Source: Rhodobacteraceae bacterium UBA1943 (lineage in GTDB: Bacteria > Pseudomonadota > Alphaproteobacteria > Rhodobacterales > Rhodobacteraceae). From it: a DNA stretch of 64,000 nt. Shown piece after piece: positions 54,164 through 63,154 of the stretch; the stretch's first letter is position 1, and the number at the start of each line of letters is the position of its first letter. Position numbers and translations under genes: made by a program. The notes under the pieces are model-generated. The model saw only the letters and a list, made by a program, of their open reading frames with translations. It had not been told where the DNA came from and did not search any database. The DNA lies in contig DDEX01000051.1 of the NCBI GenBank assembly GCA_002336845.1, forward strand, positions 1 to 64,000, written 5' to 3'.

Positions 54164-55075
54164 CTAATCCTTCATCGACGGGTCAAGCGCGTCGCGCAGC
54201 CCGTCGCCAATGAAATTGAACGCCAGCACCGTCAGCAGAATGGCGATGCCGGGGGCGATGGCGACGGTGGGGGCCTGGAACATGTATTCCTTGCCCTTGG
54301 CGACCAGCAGGCCCCAGCTCGCCTCGGGCGGCTGGACGCCGACGCCCAGGAACGACAGGCTCGATTCCCACATGATCGCCTCGGGGATCGACAGCGAGAA
54401 CAGCACGATCAGCGTCGGGATCACGTTGGGAAAGATGTGGCCGAACATGATGCGGCTGCGCGAGGTGCCGTTGGCGCGCGCCGCCTCGATGAATTCCTTC
54501 TCGCGCAGGGCCAGCGTCTGCGACCGCACCACCCGCGCGACCGAGGCCCAGCCGACCAGCGCCAGCGCGAGGAAGATGTTCAGAAGGTTCGCCCCCAGCG
54601 TGTACATCACCACCATCGCAAGAAGCAGCGAGGGAAAGGCGATCATCATGTCGGCCAGCCGCATGACAACGAAGTCGGTCCGTCCACCAAGATAGCCGCT
54701 GAGAATGCCCATGACCGCCCCGATGGCGAGCGAGATCAGGCTGGGCACGATGCCCACCACCAGCGAGATGCGCGCGCCGTAAAGGATGCGGGTCAGCACG
54801 TCGCGGCCGAAATTGTCGGTGCCGAGCCAATAGGTCCGCGACGGGCCGAGCAGCTGTTCATCCAGCGCCACGCGATAGGGGTCGTGCGGGCTGATCCAGG
54901 GGGCAAAGACCGCGCAGACGACCAGCGCCACCACGAAGGCGAGGCCAACCATCGCCATGCGGTTCCGGCGAAAGGCGCGGACGGTATCGCGCAGGAAGCT
55001 CGCTTCCTCCAGCGCCTCGTGGGCCGGGGCCAGATCGGGTGGCAAATCGGGGGCCAGATCAGAGGTATGGGTCAC
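54164..55075 (-). CDS. Oligopeptide ABC permease (OppC/DppC type)
   Basis: A 303-residue membrane protein with about six helices: an N-terminal OppC segment (FRRNRMAMVGLAFVVALVVC), the DNFGRDVLTRILYGARISLV motif and the EAA loop (ARANGTSRSRIMFGHIFPNV). It overlaps the upstream permease by 4 bp. Confidence 0.94.
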   Translation of the reverse strand: MTHTSDLAPDLPPDLAPAHEALEEASFLRDTVRAFRRNRMAMVGLAFVVALVVCAVFAPWISPHDPYRVALDEQLLGPSRTYWLGTDNFGRDVLTRILYGARISLVVGIVPSLISLAIGAVMGILSGYLGGRTDFVVMRLADMMIAFPSLLLAMVVMYTLGANLLNIFLALALVGWASVARVVRSQTLALREKEFIEAARANGTSRSRIMFGHIFPNVIPTLIVLFSLSIPEAIMWESSLSFLGVGVQPPEASWGLLVAKGKEYMFQAPTVAIAPGIAILLTVLAFNFIGDGLRDALDPSMKD

Positions 55076-56010
55076 GACGCCTCGCTCCGCATCTGGGCGC
55101 GGATGCGCGGGTCAAGGATGGAATAGAGGATGTCGGCCACCAGATTGCCAAGGATCACCAGAACCGTGGCAAAGAGCACCGCCCCCTGCAACAGCGGCAT
55201 GTCGCGCGACGAGATCGCGCTGACCGTGATCCGCCCGACGCCGGGGATGGAAAAGATCGCCTCGGTGATCACCGCGCCCGACAGCAGGCCCGCGACCTGG
55301 ATCGCCATGATCGTCACCACCGGGATCAGCGCGTTTTTCAGCGCATGGCGGGTGATCACCCCGGTCTCGCGCAGCCCCTTGGCGCGGGCGGTGCGGATAT
55401 AATCCAGCCGCATCACCTCCAAGAGGCTCGATCGCGTCAGCCGGGCGATGACGCCGGCAGAGGACCAGCCCAGCACGATCGACGGCAGCACCAGATATTG
55501 CCAGCCGTAAAAGCCCGAGACCGGCAGCAGTTTCAGCTTCATGGCGAAGACGTATTGCAAGAGAAGCGCCGACCAGAAGATCGGCATCGACACGCCCAGA
55601 AGCGAAAAGCCCATGAAAAAGCGGTCCAGAAAGCTGTCGCGCCGCACCGCCGACAGGATGCCCGCCGGAATGCCCACCACCCACGAGACCAGCGCGGCAC
55701 AGACCGCCAGCAGCAGCGTGTTGGGAAAGGCCTTGAGGATCAGGTCCGTCACCGGGCGGTTCAGCTTGATCGAATTGCCCAGATCGCCCTGCACGGCGTT
55801 CCACAGAAAGCTGAAGTAACGGCTGATCATCGGGTCATCGAGGTGCATTTGCTCGCGCACCCGCGCGATGACCTCAGGGCTGGCATGTTCCTTCATCATC
55901 AGCGCGATGGGGTCGCCGGGAACCACGTTCAGCATGACGAACAGGATCAGCGTGATCCCGATCAGGACCGGGATCGACACGAGGATGCGTCTGACGGCGA
56001 ACATCAACAT
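55072..56010 (-). CDS. Oligopeptide ABC permease (OppB/DppB type)
   Basis: A 312-residue membrane protein with the OppB N-terminus (FAVRRILVSIPVLIGITLIL), VVPGDPIALMMKEHASPEVI and the EAA loop (TARAKGLRETGVITRHALKN). The start at ATG 56008-56010 is chosen over an ATG 30 bp upstream because the latter runs into the hairpin and adds a non-conserved basic tail. Confidence 0.92.
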   Translation of the reverse strand: MLMFAVRRILVSIPVLIGITLILFVMLNVVPGDPIALMMKEHASPEVIARVREQMHLDDPMISRYFSFLWNAVQGDLGNSIKLNRPVTDLILKAFPNTLLLAVCAALVSWVVGIPAGILSAVRRDSFLDRFFMGFSLLGVSMPIFWSALLLQYVFAMKLKLLPVSGFYGWQYLVLPSIVLGWSSAGVIARLTRSSLLEVMRLDYIRTARAKGLRETGVITRHALKNALIPVVTIMAIQVAGLLSGAVITEAIFSIPGVGRITVSAISSRDMPLLQGAVLFATVLVILGNLVADILYSILDPRIRAQMRSEAS

Positions 56011-56046
56011 TGAGGGGGTGCTCTTTCTGCGGCGCCACAAGGCTGC

Positions 56047-56072
56047 GGGCCGGGGGGCAGACCCCCCGGCCC
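56047..56072 (-). terminator. Strong hairpin after the peptide-binding-protein gene
   Basis: A perfect 11-bp inverted repeat (GGGCCGGGGGG / CCCCCCGGCCC) with loop CAGA lies 8 bp after the binding-protein stop and before the permease start. Such hairpins usually protect the 3' end of the binding-protein message so that it outnumbers the permease message. Confidence 0.7.
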
Positions 56073-56079
56073 ATGGCCC

Positions 56080-57663
56080 TTACTCGACCTCGACGTTGTA
56101 ATAGTTCATGTCGCTCCAGCCGTTCCACGGCACGGTGAAGTTCTTGACGCGGGGCTGCACCACATAGCTGTGGTCCAGGCTGAACAGCGGCACCCAGGCG
56201 GCATCCTTGCCGACGATCTGCGCCGTCAGATCCTGATACAGCTTGCAGCGTTCGGCCTGGTCGGTCATGCCGCGCGCCTTTTCGATGGCGGCGAAAACCT
56301 CGGGGTCGTTGTTGTTGTAGCCGCGCGTCTTGGTGCCGGATTCCGAGAAGAAGGTGTAGAAGAAGTTGTCGGGGTCGTTGAAGTCGGCCGACCAGACCTG
56401 GGTATAGGCCTCGGCCTCGCCCACCTTGCGGGCGGCAAGGAAGGCCGCCTCGTCGGTGGTGACGATATTGGCCTTGAACCCGGCCTCGGCCACCTGGGCC
56501 TGAATGATCTGGTTCATGTCAGACCATTTCGTTGACCAGCTCGACACCTGTTGCAGGTTGATCTCGACCCCGTCTGGATAACCCGCCTCTTTCAGCAGTT
56601 CCTTGGCCTTGGCGGGGTTGTACTCGATCGGCGTGGCGGGCATATAGCAGGCCAGACCACGCGGCATCACGCCGTCTTCCAGCTTGCCCTTGCCGTAGAA
56701 GTTCTTGTCCAGAATGGTCTGCCGGTCGATCGCCATCTGGAAGGCCTGCCGCACCCGCACGTCATCGAACGGCTTTTTCAGCTGGTTGATGTTGTAATAG
56801 TAGATGCCGACGCGCGGGCCGGACCGCACCTGATCCTTCCACTGGTCGCTGCCGTAGAAGTAGGGCGTCTGGGTCGGCGCGTAATCGAGGTCGAACACGT
56901 CGATCTCATCGGATTCGAACAACATCCGCAGGGTTTCGGAATCCGACACCACGCGGATCAGCAGCCGGTCCAGCTTGGGCCGCCCGCGCCAGTAGTTCTC
57001 GTTCGCCTCCAGCGTCTCGCTGTCGTTGAGGGTATAGTCGGTCAGGATGAAGGGGCCGGTGCCGTTGGTGGTTTCCGGCGTCAGGCCGAACTGGTCGCCC
57101 GCCTTCTCGGTAAAGGCGCGCTCGTAAATCGAGGCGCCGGGCGAGGCGAGGAGTGCCAGGAACGCCGCATAGGGTTGCGTCAGCGTGATCTGCACGGTCT
57201 GGTCATCCAACGCCTTCAGGCCCGACACGCTGTCGGCCTTGCCGTCCATCCGTTCCTGCGCGCCGGCGATGAAGGTCAGGATGTCGGTGTTCAGCGCCTT
57301 GGTCGCCGGGTTCAGCATCCGGTCGAAGGTGTAAACCACGTCATCGGCCTTCAGGACCGCGCCGTCGTGGAACTTGACGCCCGCGCGCAGGTGGAAGGTA
57401 TAGGTCAGCCCGTCGGCCGAAATCTCCCATTTTTCGGCCAGACCCGGCACAAGCGCCGAAACTCCGGGGCCGGTGGTCTCGGATTCGACCAGCCGGTCGA
57501 AGATGTTCAGCGGCAGGGTGTAGGAATCCGTCGTCATCTGCACGTCGGCGGTTTTCGGATCCTCGGGATAGGAGATCCGCAGCATGTTCTCGGCCAGGGC
57601 GGGGGACATCAGCACAAGGCTGGCCAGGCCCGAGGCCAGAAGCAGTTTCATTTTCTTGGTCAC
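56080..57663 (-). CDS. Oligopeptide ABC substrate-binding protein
   Basis: A 527-residue periplasmic protein with signal peptide MTKKMKLLLASGLASLVLMSPALA and SBP family 5 pattern: LVPGLAEKWEISADGLTYTF, HLRAGVKFHDGAVLKADDVV, YTFDRMLNPATKA, VRQAFQMAIDRQTILDKNF and YNPAKAKELLKEAGYPDGV. It defines ligand choice of the ABC system and lies 105 bp after the lysA-like gene. Confidence 0.94.
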   Translation of the reverse strand: MTKKMKLLLASGLASLVLMSPALAENMLRISYPEDPKTADVQMTTDSYTLPLNIFDRLVESETTGPGVSALVPGLAEKWEISADGLTYTFHLRAGVKFHDGAVLKADDVVYTFDRMLNPATKALNTDILTFIAGAQERMDGKADSVSGLKALDDQTVQITLTQPYAAFLALLASPGASIYERAFTEKAGDQFGLTPETTNGTGPFILTDYTLNDSETLEANENYWRGRPKLDRLLIRVVSDSETLRMLFESDEIDVFDLDYAPTQTPYFYGSDQWKDQVRSGPRVGIYYYNINQLKKPFDDVRVRQAFQMAIDRQTILDKNFYGKGKLEDGVMPRGLACYMPATPIEYNPAKAKELLKEAGYPDGVEINLQQVSSWSTKWSDMNQIIQAQVAEAGFKANIVTTDEAAFLAARKVGEAEAYTQVWSADFNDPDNFFYTFFSESGTKTRGYNNNDPEVFAAIEKARGMTDQAERCKLYQDLTAQIVGKDAAWVPLFSLDHSYVVQPRVKNFTVPWNGWSDMNYYNVEVE

Positions 57664-57768
57664 GTTATACCTCGTTGTCGGTTGGCGGTTTTGCCGCTGT
57701 CTGCGGCTCCGTGCGACTTGTTGTTGCGGTTGGGCCCTGCCGCAGGGTGCCCCCCTTCTTTCGCGCGT

Positions 57769-59103
57769 TCAGTCTGCCCCCTGCCAGGGGCCCGGCTGTT
57801 CCAGCCGCAGCGCCTCGTGAATATCGACGCGGCGACGGATCACCCGAAACTGGTTACCATCCACCAGAACCTCTGGAATCAGATCGCGCGAGTTGTAGGT
57901 GGATGACATGGTTGCACCGTAGGCCCCAGCGTCGCGGAAGGCCAGAAGATCCCCCGCTAGAAGAGAGCCAAGGTCATGATATGCCCCGAAATCATCCGAA
58001 CTTTCGCAGATCGGGCCGACCAGTCGGCAGGCGCGACGCAGGGTGGCGCCACGCGGGACATGAACCGGGCTGACCGGGTGATGCGCGTCATATAGGGCAG
58101 GCCGCATCAAGTCATTCATGGCGGCATCGAGGATGATGAAATCCGCCCCGTCGCCGGGCTTTACATAAAGCACCTGCGTCACCAGAACCCCGGCGCGGCC
58201 ACACAGCCACCGCCCCGGCTCGACATTCAGCTTCAGGCCCAGGCCGCCGACCGTCTGGCCGATAAGACGGCCATATTCGGCGATGTCCGGGCCGGGCTGG
58301 CCGTCGCCGCCGATGCCCAGACCGCCGCCAAGATCCAGCCGTTCCACCTTTTCGCCTGCCGCGCGCAGTTCGTGGATCAGGGTGGCCATCGCGGTCCATG
58401 CCAGGCGAAATGGCGTCAGGTCCAGAATCTGCGAGCCGATATGCAGCGCCAGCCCCACAACCCGCAGCTCGGGCCGGGCCGCGGCGGCTGCGTACAGCGC
58501 AGGGATCTCGGCGATGGCGATGCCGAACTTGCTGTCCTTGCGGGCGGTGGTGATCTTGGCGTGGGTCAGCGCGTCCACATCGGGGTTGACGCGCAGCGCC
58601 ACCGGCGCGCGCAGACCCATTTCGCGCGCGATGGCGGCGACAGCCTCCAGCTCGGCCGCGCTTTCGACGTTGATCTGGTGCAGTCCGGCCTTGAGTGCAG
58701 CGCGGATCTCGTCCCCGGTCTTGCCGACACCGGAAAAGATGATCCGCTCGGCAGGGGTGCCCGCCGCCAGCGCCCGCGTCATCTCGCCCCCCGAAACGAT
58801 GTCCATTCCGGCCCCCAGTCGGGCGAATTCGGCAAGGACATGCGTGTTGCTGTTGGCCTTGACGGCAAAACAGACAGAGACCCCGTGCGGCGCGACCGCC
58901 GCTGACAGCGCGCCATACCCAGCGCGCAGGGTTGCCGCCGAATAGGCATAGAACGGTGTTCCGACGGCAGCGGCGATGCGGGCCAGCGGCACCCCTTCGG
59001 CGCACAGCGCGCCCTTGCGGCGCGTCAGCCACTCCTCGGAGGGATCGCGACAGACAGTATCGCCAAGCATGGCGTCACGGGCAAGGATGGCGGATTCAGT
59101 CAT
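57769..59103 (-). CDS. Diaminopimelate decarboxylase-like PLP enzyme
   Basis: A 444-residue group IV decarboxylase of LysA type. The start at ATG 59101-59103 (MTESAILARDAMLGDTVCRD) is preferred; 23 extra in-frame codons lack conservation. Motifs: TPFYAYSAATLRAGYGALSA, PLP-Lys in VCFAVKANSNTHVLAEFARL, ALHIGSQILDLTPF, LDLGGGLGIGGDGQPGPD and the active-site Cys in LVGPICESSDDFGAY, all as in DAP decarboxylase. LysA makes lysine from meso-DAP; here it is placed with peptide uptake and lysine catabolism rather than with biosynthetic genes. Confidence 0.9.
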   Translation of the reverse strand: MTESAILARDAMLGDTVCRDPSEEWLTRRKGALCAEGVPLARIAAAVGTPFYAYSAATLRAGYGALSAAVAPHGVSVCFAVKANSNTHVLAEFARLGAGMDIVSGGEMTRALAAGTPAERIIFSGVGKTGDEIRAALKAGLHQINVESAAELEAVAAIAREMGLRAPVALRVNPDVDALTHAKITTARKDSKFGIAIAEIPALYAAAAARPELRVVGLALHIGSQILDLTPFRLAWTAMATLIHELRAAGEKVERLDLGGGLGIGGDGQPGPDIAEYGRLIGQTVGGLGLKLNVEPGRWLCGRAGVLVTQVLYVKPGDGADFIILDAAMNDLMRPALYDAHHPVSPVHVPRGATLRRACRLVGPICESSDDFGAYHDLGSLLAGDLLAFRDAGAYGATMSSTYNSRDLIPEVLVDGNQFRVIRRRVDIHEALRLEQPGPWQGAD

Positions 59104-59178
59104 CGTGGCGCCTTGGCTGATGCAGATTTCCGCCACTGTTCCAGAAGTTTTCATGCCAACGAAATACTTCATAGCCCT

Positions 59179-59211
59179 ATCTTATGCGTTTTCGATATAT
59201 AAGATCGAAAA
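59179..59211. promoter_or_regulatory. Candidate LysR-regulator operator
   Basis: Two overlapping inverted repeats lie between the divergent lysA-like and lysR genes: TTTTCGAT / ATCGAAAA (8 bp, spacer 7, 59189-59211) and ATCTTAT / ATAAGAT (7 bp, spacer 13, 59179-59205). The first has the T-rich arms and A-rich arms typical of LysR sites. Confidence 0.65.
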
Positions 59212-59223
59212 TGGGGGTGGATC

Positions 59224-60144
59224 ATGAAACTGAACCAGCGCCAGATCGACGTCTTCAACGCGATCATGGTGCACAAAAGTATCACCGCCGCTGCCGCAAG
59301 GCTGGGCAGCTCGCAACCCACCCTCAGCCGTGAATTGCGCGAGATCGAAAGCAGGATGGGGTTCGATCTGTTTCAGCGATTTGGCAAGCGGCTGACGCCG
59401 ACCGAGCAGGCCGTCTTGCTGCATGAGGTGGTGCTCCGCTCTTTTATCGGCCTGGACGAGATCAGCCGGGCCGCTTCGGCGATCCGCACCCGCAATGCGG
59501 CGAACTTTCGCATCGCCAGCATTCCGGCCTATGCAGAATCAATCATCCCCCGTGTGATCCAGCGGTTTGTCGGAACGCGGCCGCCGGTGCAATTCTCGAT
59601 CCATTCGCATGAGGAACTGTCGCTGCGACAGGAGATGACGACACAGGTTTTCGATCTTTGTCTGGCCGAGAACCTGTTTGAGCGCGAAAGCACCACCGGC
59701 GCCGCGGTATTCGTGGGCGATATGGTATGCGTCTTGCCCCAAGGCCATCCGCTTGCCTTGCGTACCGAACTCACCGCAGCGGATTTCGCAGGCCAGCCCT
59801 TCATCTATTTCGGCCAGAACGATCCCTATAGGCACAAGCTCGATGTTGTATTCCACGAGGCTGGGGTGGCCCGTGATTATGCCGCCGAGACCACGACCGC
59901 GGCCAGCGTCTGCACAATGGTTGCGGCGGGCGTCGGCGTCTCTGTGATCAACCCGCTGACTGCGGCCAGCCACATCGGGGGCGCGGTCGTCTTTCGGCGT
60001 CTGTCCGTGCCGGTGCCATATAGAGTGTCCCTATGGTATCCGGCGCGTAGCAACCGGCTGACGCAGATCAAACGCTTCATCACCTTTCTTGAGGAAGAGG
60101 CTGCCGGTATGGCGGCCGACCTCGAGCGGCATCTGCGCCCCTGA
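59224..60144 (+). CDS. LysR-family transcriptional regulator
   Basis: A 306-residue regulator with N-terminal winged HTH (LNQRQIDVFNAIMVHKSITA, AAARLGSSQPTLSRELREIE, SRMGFDLFQRFGKRLTPTEQ) and a C-terminal effector domain (PVQFSIHSHEELSLRQEMTT). It diverges from the lysA-like gene with inverted repeats between them, and likely controls the lysA/transport operon, perhaps responding to lysine or DAP; this is inference from context. Confidence 0.92.
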   Translation: MKLNQRQIDVFNAIMVHKSITAAAARLGSSQPTLSRELREIESRMGFDLFQRFGKRLTPTEQAVLLHEVVLRSFIGLDEISRAASAIRTRNAANFRIASIPAYAESIIPRVIQRFVGTRPPVQFSIHSHEELSLRQEMTTQVFDLCLAENLFERESTTGAAVFVGDMVCVLPQGHPLALRTELTAADFAGQPFIYFGQNDPYRHKLDVVFHEAGVARDYAAETTTAASVCTMVAAGVGVSVINPLTAASHIGGAVVFRRLSVPVPYRVSLWYPARSNRLTQIKRFITFLEEEAAGMAADLERHLRP

Positions 60145-60149
60145 TCCCC

Positions 60150-60676
60150 CCCCTTACGGGGCGATATTCCTGCCGCTGCTCGGATCGCAATCGCACGGGA
60201 ACCGCTGAAGCGGCCGCAAGATCGACAATCGGCACGGCCTCGCCCTTCGCCCAGACGCTGGCCAGCGTCTGGCCATCCGGCCCGACGATGACCGACATGC
60301 CGCCAAATGTCACATCGCACTGGGCACCCACAAAATTGGCCCAGGATAGCGCCGTCCAGCCCGATGGTTGCGGTGGCATTGTAACCACTGTTGCCGTCAC
60401 GCTCTGCCCTACCAAGGCAAATGCCGCAACCGGCATTGGGCGCCATCTCGCGCAGGCGCCCCATCCATTCCCTTCGACAGGCTGCGCGCCAGACACATGC
60501 AAATCAGGCCGATTACAGCCCGGCAAGAACAGTTCGGGCAGGATCAGCAGTTTTGCCCCCGCTTTCGCAACTGCCTGCAACTGCGTGCAAAATGACGGGA
60601 AAACTGTCTCTATCCGTCCATTTGTCGGCTCTGACTGCCAGAGTGCCAGCTTCACTTTCGCCGCCGCCACAAGCAA
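60150..60676 (-). pseudogene. davA: Decayed carbon-nitrogen hydrolase gene (davA-like amidase)
   Basis: The minus strand encodes pieces of a nitrilase-superfamily amidase. One frame gives KLALWQSEPTNGRIETVFPS and LLILPELFLPGCNRPDLHVS (with the catalytic Glu region), a second frame gives NAGCGICLGRAERDGNSGYN and ATATIGLDGAIL, and the first frame resumes with ANFVGAQCDVTFGGMSVIVG. At least one frameshift and an internal loss of about 110 residues remove the catalytic Lys and Cys. The likely start was GTG near 60655 or TTG at 60674-60676. Position beside davB suggests the former 5-aminovaleramide amidase. Confidence 0.82.
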
Positions 60677-60729
60677 TAATCTGTCGAAGATTTGCGCGAT
60701 TTTGCGTCCGTTAGAAAGACCGTCTGATC

Positions 60730-62382
60730 ATGAACGCCACAAAGCCGGTTACCGCCTTTGGCCCCGACTTTCCCTTTGCCTATGACGACTGGCTGAACCA
60801 TCCGGCCGGATTGGGTCACATCCCGCCGGATCGTCACGGCGAGACGGTCGCAATCATCGGCTCGGGGGCATCAGGCATCGTCGCCGGATATGAGCTGATG
60901 AAGATGGGGCTGCGACCCATCATTTACGAATCTGCCAAATTTGGCGGCCGACTGCGGTCCGAGATCTTCGAGGGCACCGAAGATGTCATCGCCGAGCTGG
61001 GTGGCATGCGCTTTCCCGTATCGTCGCGCGCATTTTATCACTATGTGGACCTGCTGGGTCTGGAAAGTCGCCCGTTTCCCAACCCGCTGACCCCGACCGC
61101 AGGATCGACGGTCATCGACCTTGAAGGCGAAACACACTTCGCCCGTGGTCTGGACGATCTGCCGAAAATCTACCACGAAGTCGCCGCCGCCTATCGTGCC
61201 GCGCTGGAAGAACACAGCGATTTCACCGCCCTGACCCAAGCGGTCCGTGACCGCGATGCCCTGCGGCTCAAGGCGCTATGGGATCCGCTGGTCGCGAAGT
61301 GGGATGAGCGGACCTTCTATGATTTCGTCGTTTCATCCAAGGCTTTCCAATCGCTCAGCTTTCGTCACCGCGAGGTCTTCGGGCAGGTGGGCTTTGGAAC
61401 CGGCGGCTGGGACAGTGACTTTCCGAACTCGATGCTGGAGATCCTGCGGGTGAACCTGCTGGAACTGGACGACCACCAGCGTTTCATCGTCGGGGGGGTT
61501 GAAAACGTGTTGCAGCGCCTTTGGCGCGCGCCTGCCGCCTGCGCTCACTGGCCCGAGGGAACGACACTGGCCGGGCTGAACGGCGGGGCGACGCTGGGGC
61601 GGGCGGTGCGCATTGCACGCAACCCCAAGGGCGGGCTGACAGTGACGGACATCTGGGGCGTCGCGCGCGACTATGCCGCAGTACTGGCCACCTGCCAGAG
61701 CCATCTGCTGACCACTTCCGTCGCGGTCGATGAGGCGCTTTTCGACCAGAAGATGTGGATGGCCCTTGATCGCACCCGGTATATGCAGGCCGCCAAGACT
61801 TTCGTCATGGTTGATCGCCCGTTCTGGAACGACATCGGCCCGGACGGACGGCCGCTTTTGTCGATGACGCTGACCGACCGGATCACGCGCGGCACCTACT
61901 TCTTCGACTATGGTCCTGAAAAACCGGCTGTCATATGCCTGTCCTACAGTTGGATGACCGACGCGCTGAAGGTGCTTCCCTATGGCCCCGAAAAAAGGGT
62001 TCAGCTTGCGCTTTCCGCGCTGGAGCGGATCTATCCTGACGTTGACATCCGCAGCCACATCCGTGGCAATCCCATCTGTGTAAGCTGGGAGGCGGATGAG
62101 AACTTCCTTGGTGGCTTCAAGGGCGCGCTGCCGGGTCATTATCGCTATAACCACCGCATGTACGGGCATTTCATGCAGCAGGACATGCCCACCGAGCAGC
62201 GCGGCATCTTCCTGGCAGGGGATGGCATAAGCTGGACACCCGCCTGGGTGGAAGGCGCCGTGCAAACCGCCCTCAACGCGGTCTGGGGCATCATGTCCCA
62301 TATGCAGGGCGCAAGCCCCCTGGAAAATCCCGGCCCTGGTGACCTTTGGCCAGAACTTGGCCCCATGGCCCTGCCGGATTGA
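60730..62382 (+). CDS. davB: L-lysine 2-monooxygenase (flavin amine oxidase family)
   Basis: A 550-residue FAD enzyme that converts L-lysine to 5-aminovaleramide with O2. The Rossmann motif is VAIIGSGASGIVAGYELMKM; other blocks I recall from Pseudomonas DavB are FGPDFPFAYDDWLNHPAGLG, AELGGMRFPVSSRAFYHYVD, GFGTGGWDSDFPNSMLEILR, KMWMALDRTRYMQAAKTFVM and FMQQDMPTEQRGIFLAGDGI. Length and order match. Tryptophan 2-monooxygenase is a related alternative, but the similarity is much closer to DavB. The partner amidase gene davA next to it is broken. Confidence 0.9.
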   Translation: MNATKPVTAFGPDFPFAYDDWLNHPAGLGHIPPDRHGETVAIIGSGASGIVAGYELMKMGLRPIIYESAKFGGRLRSEIFEGTEDVIAELGGMRFPVSSRAFYHYVDLLGLESRPFPNPLTPTAGSTVIDLEGETHFARGLDDLPKIYHEVAAAYRAALEEHSDFTALTQAVRDRDALRLKALWDPLVAKWDERTFYDFVVSSKAFQSLSFRHREVFGQVGFGTGGWDSDFPNSMLEILRVNLLELDDHQRFIVGGVENVLQRLWRAPAACAHWPEGTTLAGLNGGATLGRAVRIARNPKGGLTVTDIWGVARDYAAVLATCQSHLLTTSVAVDEALFDQKMWMALDRTRYMQAAKTFVMVDRPFWNDIGPDGRPLLSMTLTDRITRGTYFFDYGPEKPAVICLSYSWMTDALKVLPYGPEKRVQLALSALERIYPDVDIRSHIRGNPICVSWEADENFLGGFKGALPGHYRYNHRMYGHFMQQDMPTEQRGIFLAGDGISWTPAWVEGAVQTALNAVWGIMSHMQGASPLENPGPGDLWPELGPMALPD

Positions 62383-62423
62383 CAAAGCTGGGGCCTGCGT
62401 CGCGACAGGAAACAAGCTTCGGA

Positions 62424-62918
62424 TCATGCTGAACGGATCGGCAACTCTCTTTCGGGGGGCGCGGGGGAGAATGTTTCGGGGCCGCCCCGGCACGATTCGC
62501 CCCTGACCTGCCCCCCGAAACATCCTGCTGTGGTGCACCCTTGCGCTGCGCCGTGACATGCACGAGCTGGGCTGTTCTCTGGTCTCCGCCCCGGCACCCT
62601 TGTCGGGCTCCGCCGCGAGTGGGTCAGGCTCGATGCGAGGAACATCTCCATCCCGAAGATGACGTCAGGCCGCGCCTTCAACCTCCCCCTGTTGGAGAGG
62701 ATGCCGCTTTCGGTGAGGATGCCTGCATCAACGAATTCTTTGATCGCGCGCTTGACCGAGAAGTCGCCCAACTCGGTATGCGCTGCGATGGTGCCCTTGG
62801 AACACCAAATGCCCGACCCGTCATTACTGGCCTTGTCTGCCAAGAACATGATGATCGGCTTGTGAACCGGGCGACCAAACCGCCGCCCAGCGCACATGTT
62901 TGTAACGCGCCAGCTCAT
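62424..62918 (-). CDS. HTH_36-type helix-turn-helix protein of mobile-element origin
   Basis: The N-terminal half (about residues 1-85) reads like the HTH_36 domain of phage and plasmid proteins: MSWRVTNMCAGRRFGRPVHK, PIIMFLADKASNDGSGIWCS, KGTIAAHTELGDFSVKRAIK and EFVDAGILTESGIL. The C-terminal half is low-similarity and may be frameshifted (a G-run at the inverted repeat near 62511-62516 would restore a more usual tail). It lies 236 bp from the 3' end of tRNA-Arg, a common integration target, so it is probably an island remnant. Confidence 0.6.
   Translation of the reverse strand: MSWRVTNMCAGRRFGRPVHKPIIMFLADKASNDGSGIWCSKGTIAAHTELGDFSVKRAIKEFVDAGILTESGILSNRGRLKARPDVIFGMEMFLASSLTHSRRSPTRVPGRRPENSPARACHGAAQGCTTAGCFGGQVRGESCRGGPETFSPAPPERELPIRSA
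62471..62523. repeat. Perfect 11-bp inverted repeat
   Basis: ATGTTTCGGGG (62471-62481) and CCCCGAAACAT (62513-62523) are exact inverse complements with a 31-bp GC-rich spacer, inside the 3' part of the HTH gene. It could be a site for the element's own recombination/replication or the scar of a small element. Confidence 0.55.
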
Positions 62919-63154
62919 AGCGCGGCTCCTGCTTTACAGGCGAAGGCCGCGCACAGCGCCAGGGAAGATCGTTATCGCGCTCATCAGGCATAGAGCAGTT
63001 TGGAAGAACATTCCGCGAATCGCAGGACGCGCTTTGTACGGGAACTGTACGAATGTTCTCGCGTCGTTCTTCGTATTCGTACGCATAAAGCTGCAAAATC
63101 AACAGGACGCCGCAGGCACCGATGCCAATAACCGTTGATTTATCTTGATTTTGC
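62919..63154. other. Regulatory-looking gap between HTH gene and tRNA-Arg
   Basis: The 236 bp contain no gene I can support. They hold an imperfect inverted repeat (TTTGTAC / GTACGAA around 63033-63053) and, next to it, an alphaproteobacterial SOS-box sequence GTTC-N7-GTTC at 63055-63069. Together they look like the operator region of a mobile-element repressor. Confidence 0.45.
63055..63069. promoter_or_regulatory. Candidate LexA (SOS) box
   Basis: GTTC-TCGCGTC-GTTC matches the direct-repeat LexA site of alphaproteobacteria (GTTC-N7-GTTC). It lies 137-151 bp upstream of the HTH gene on the minus strand. Confidence 0.5.
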
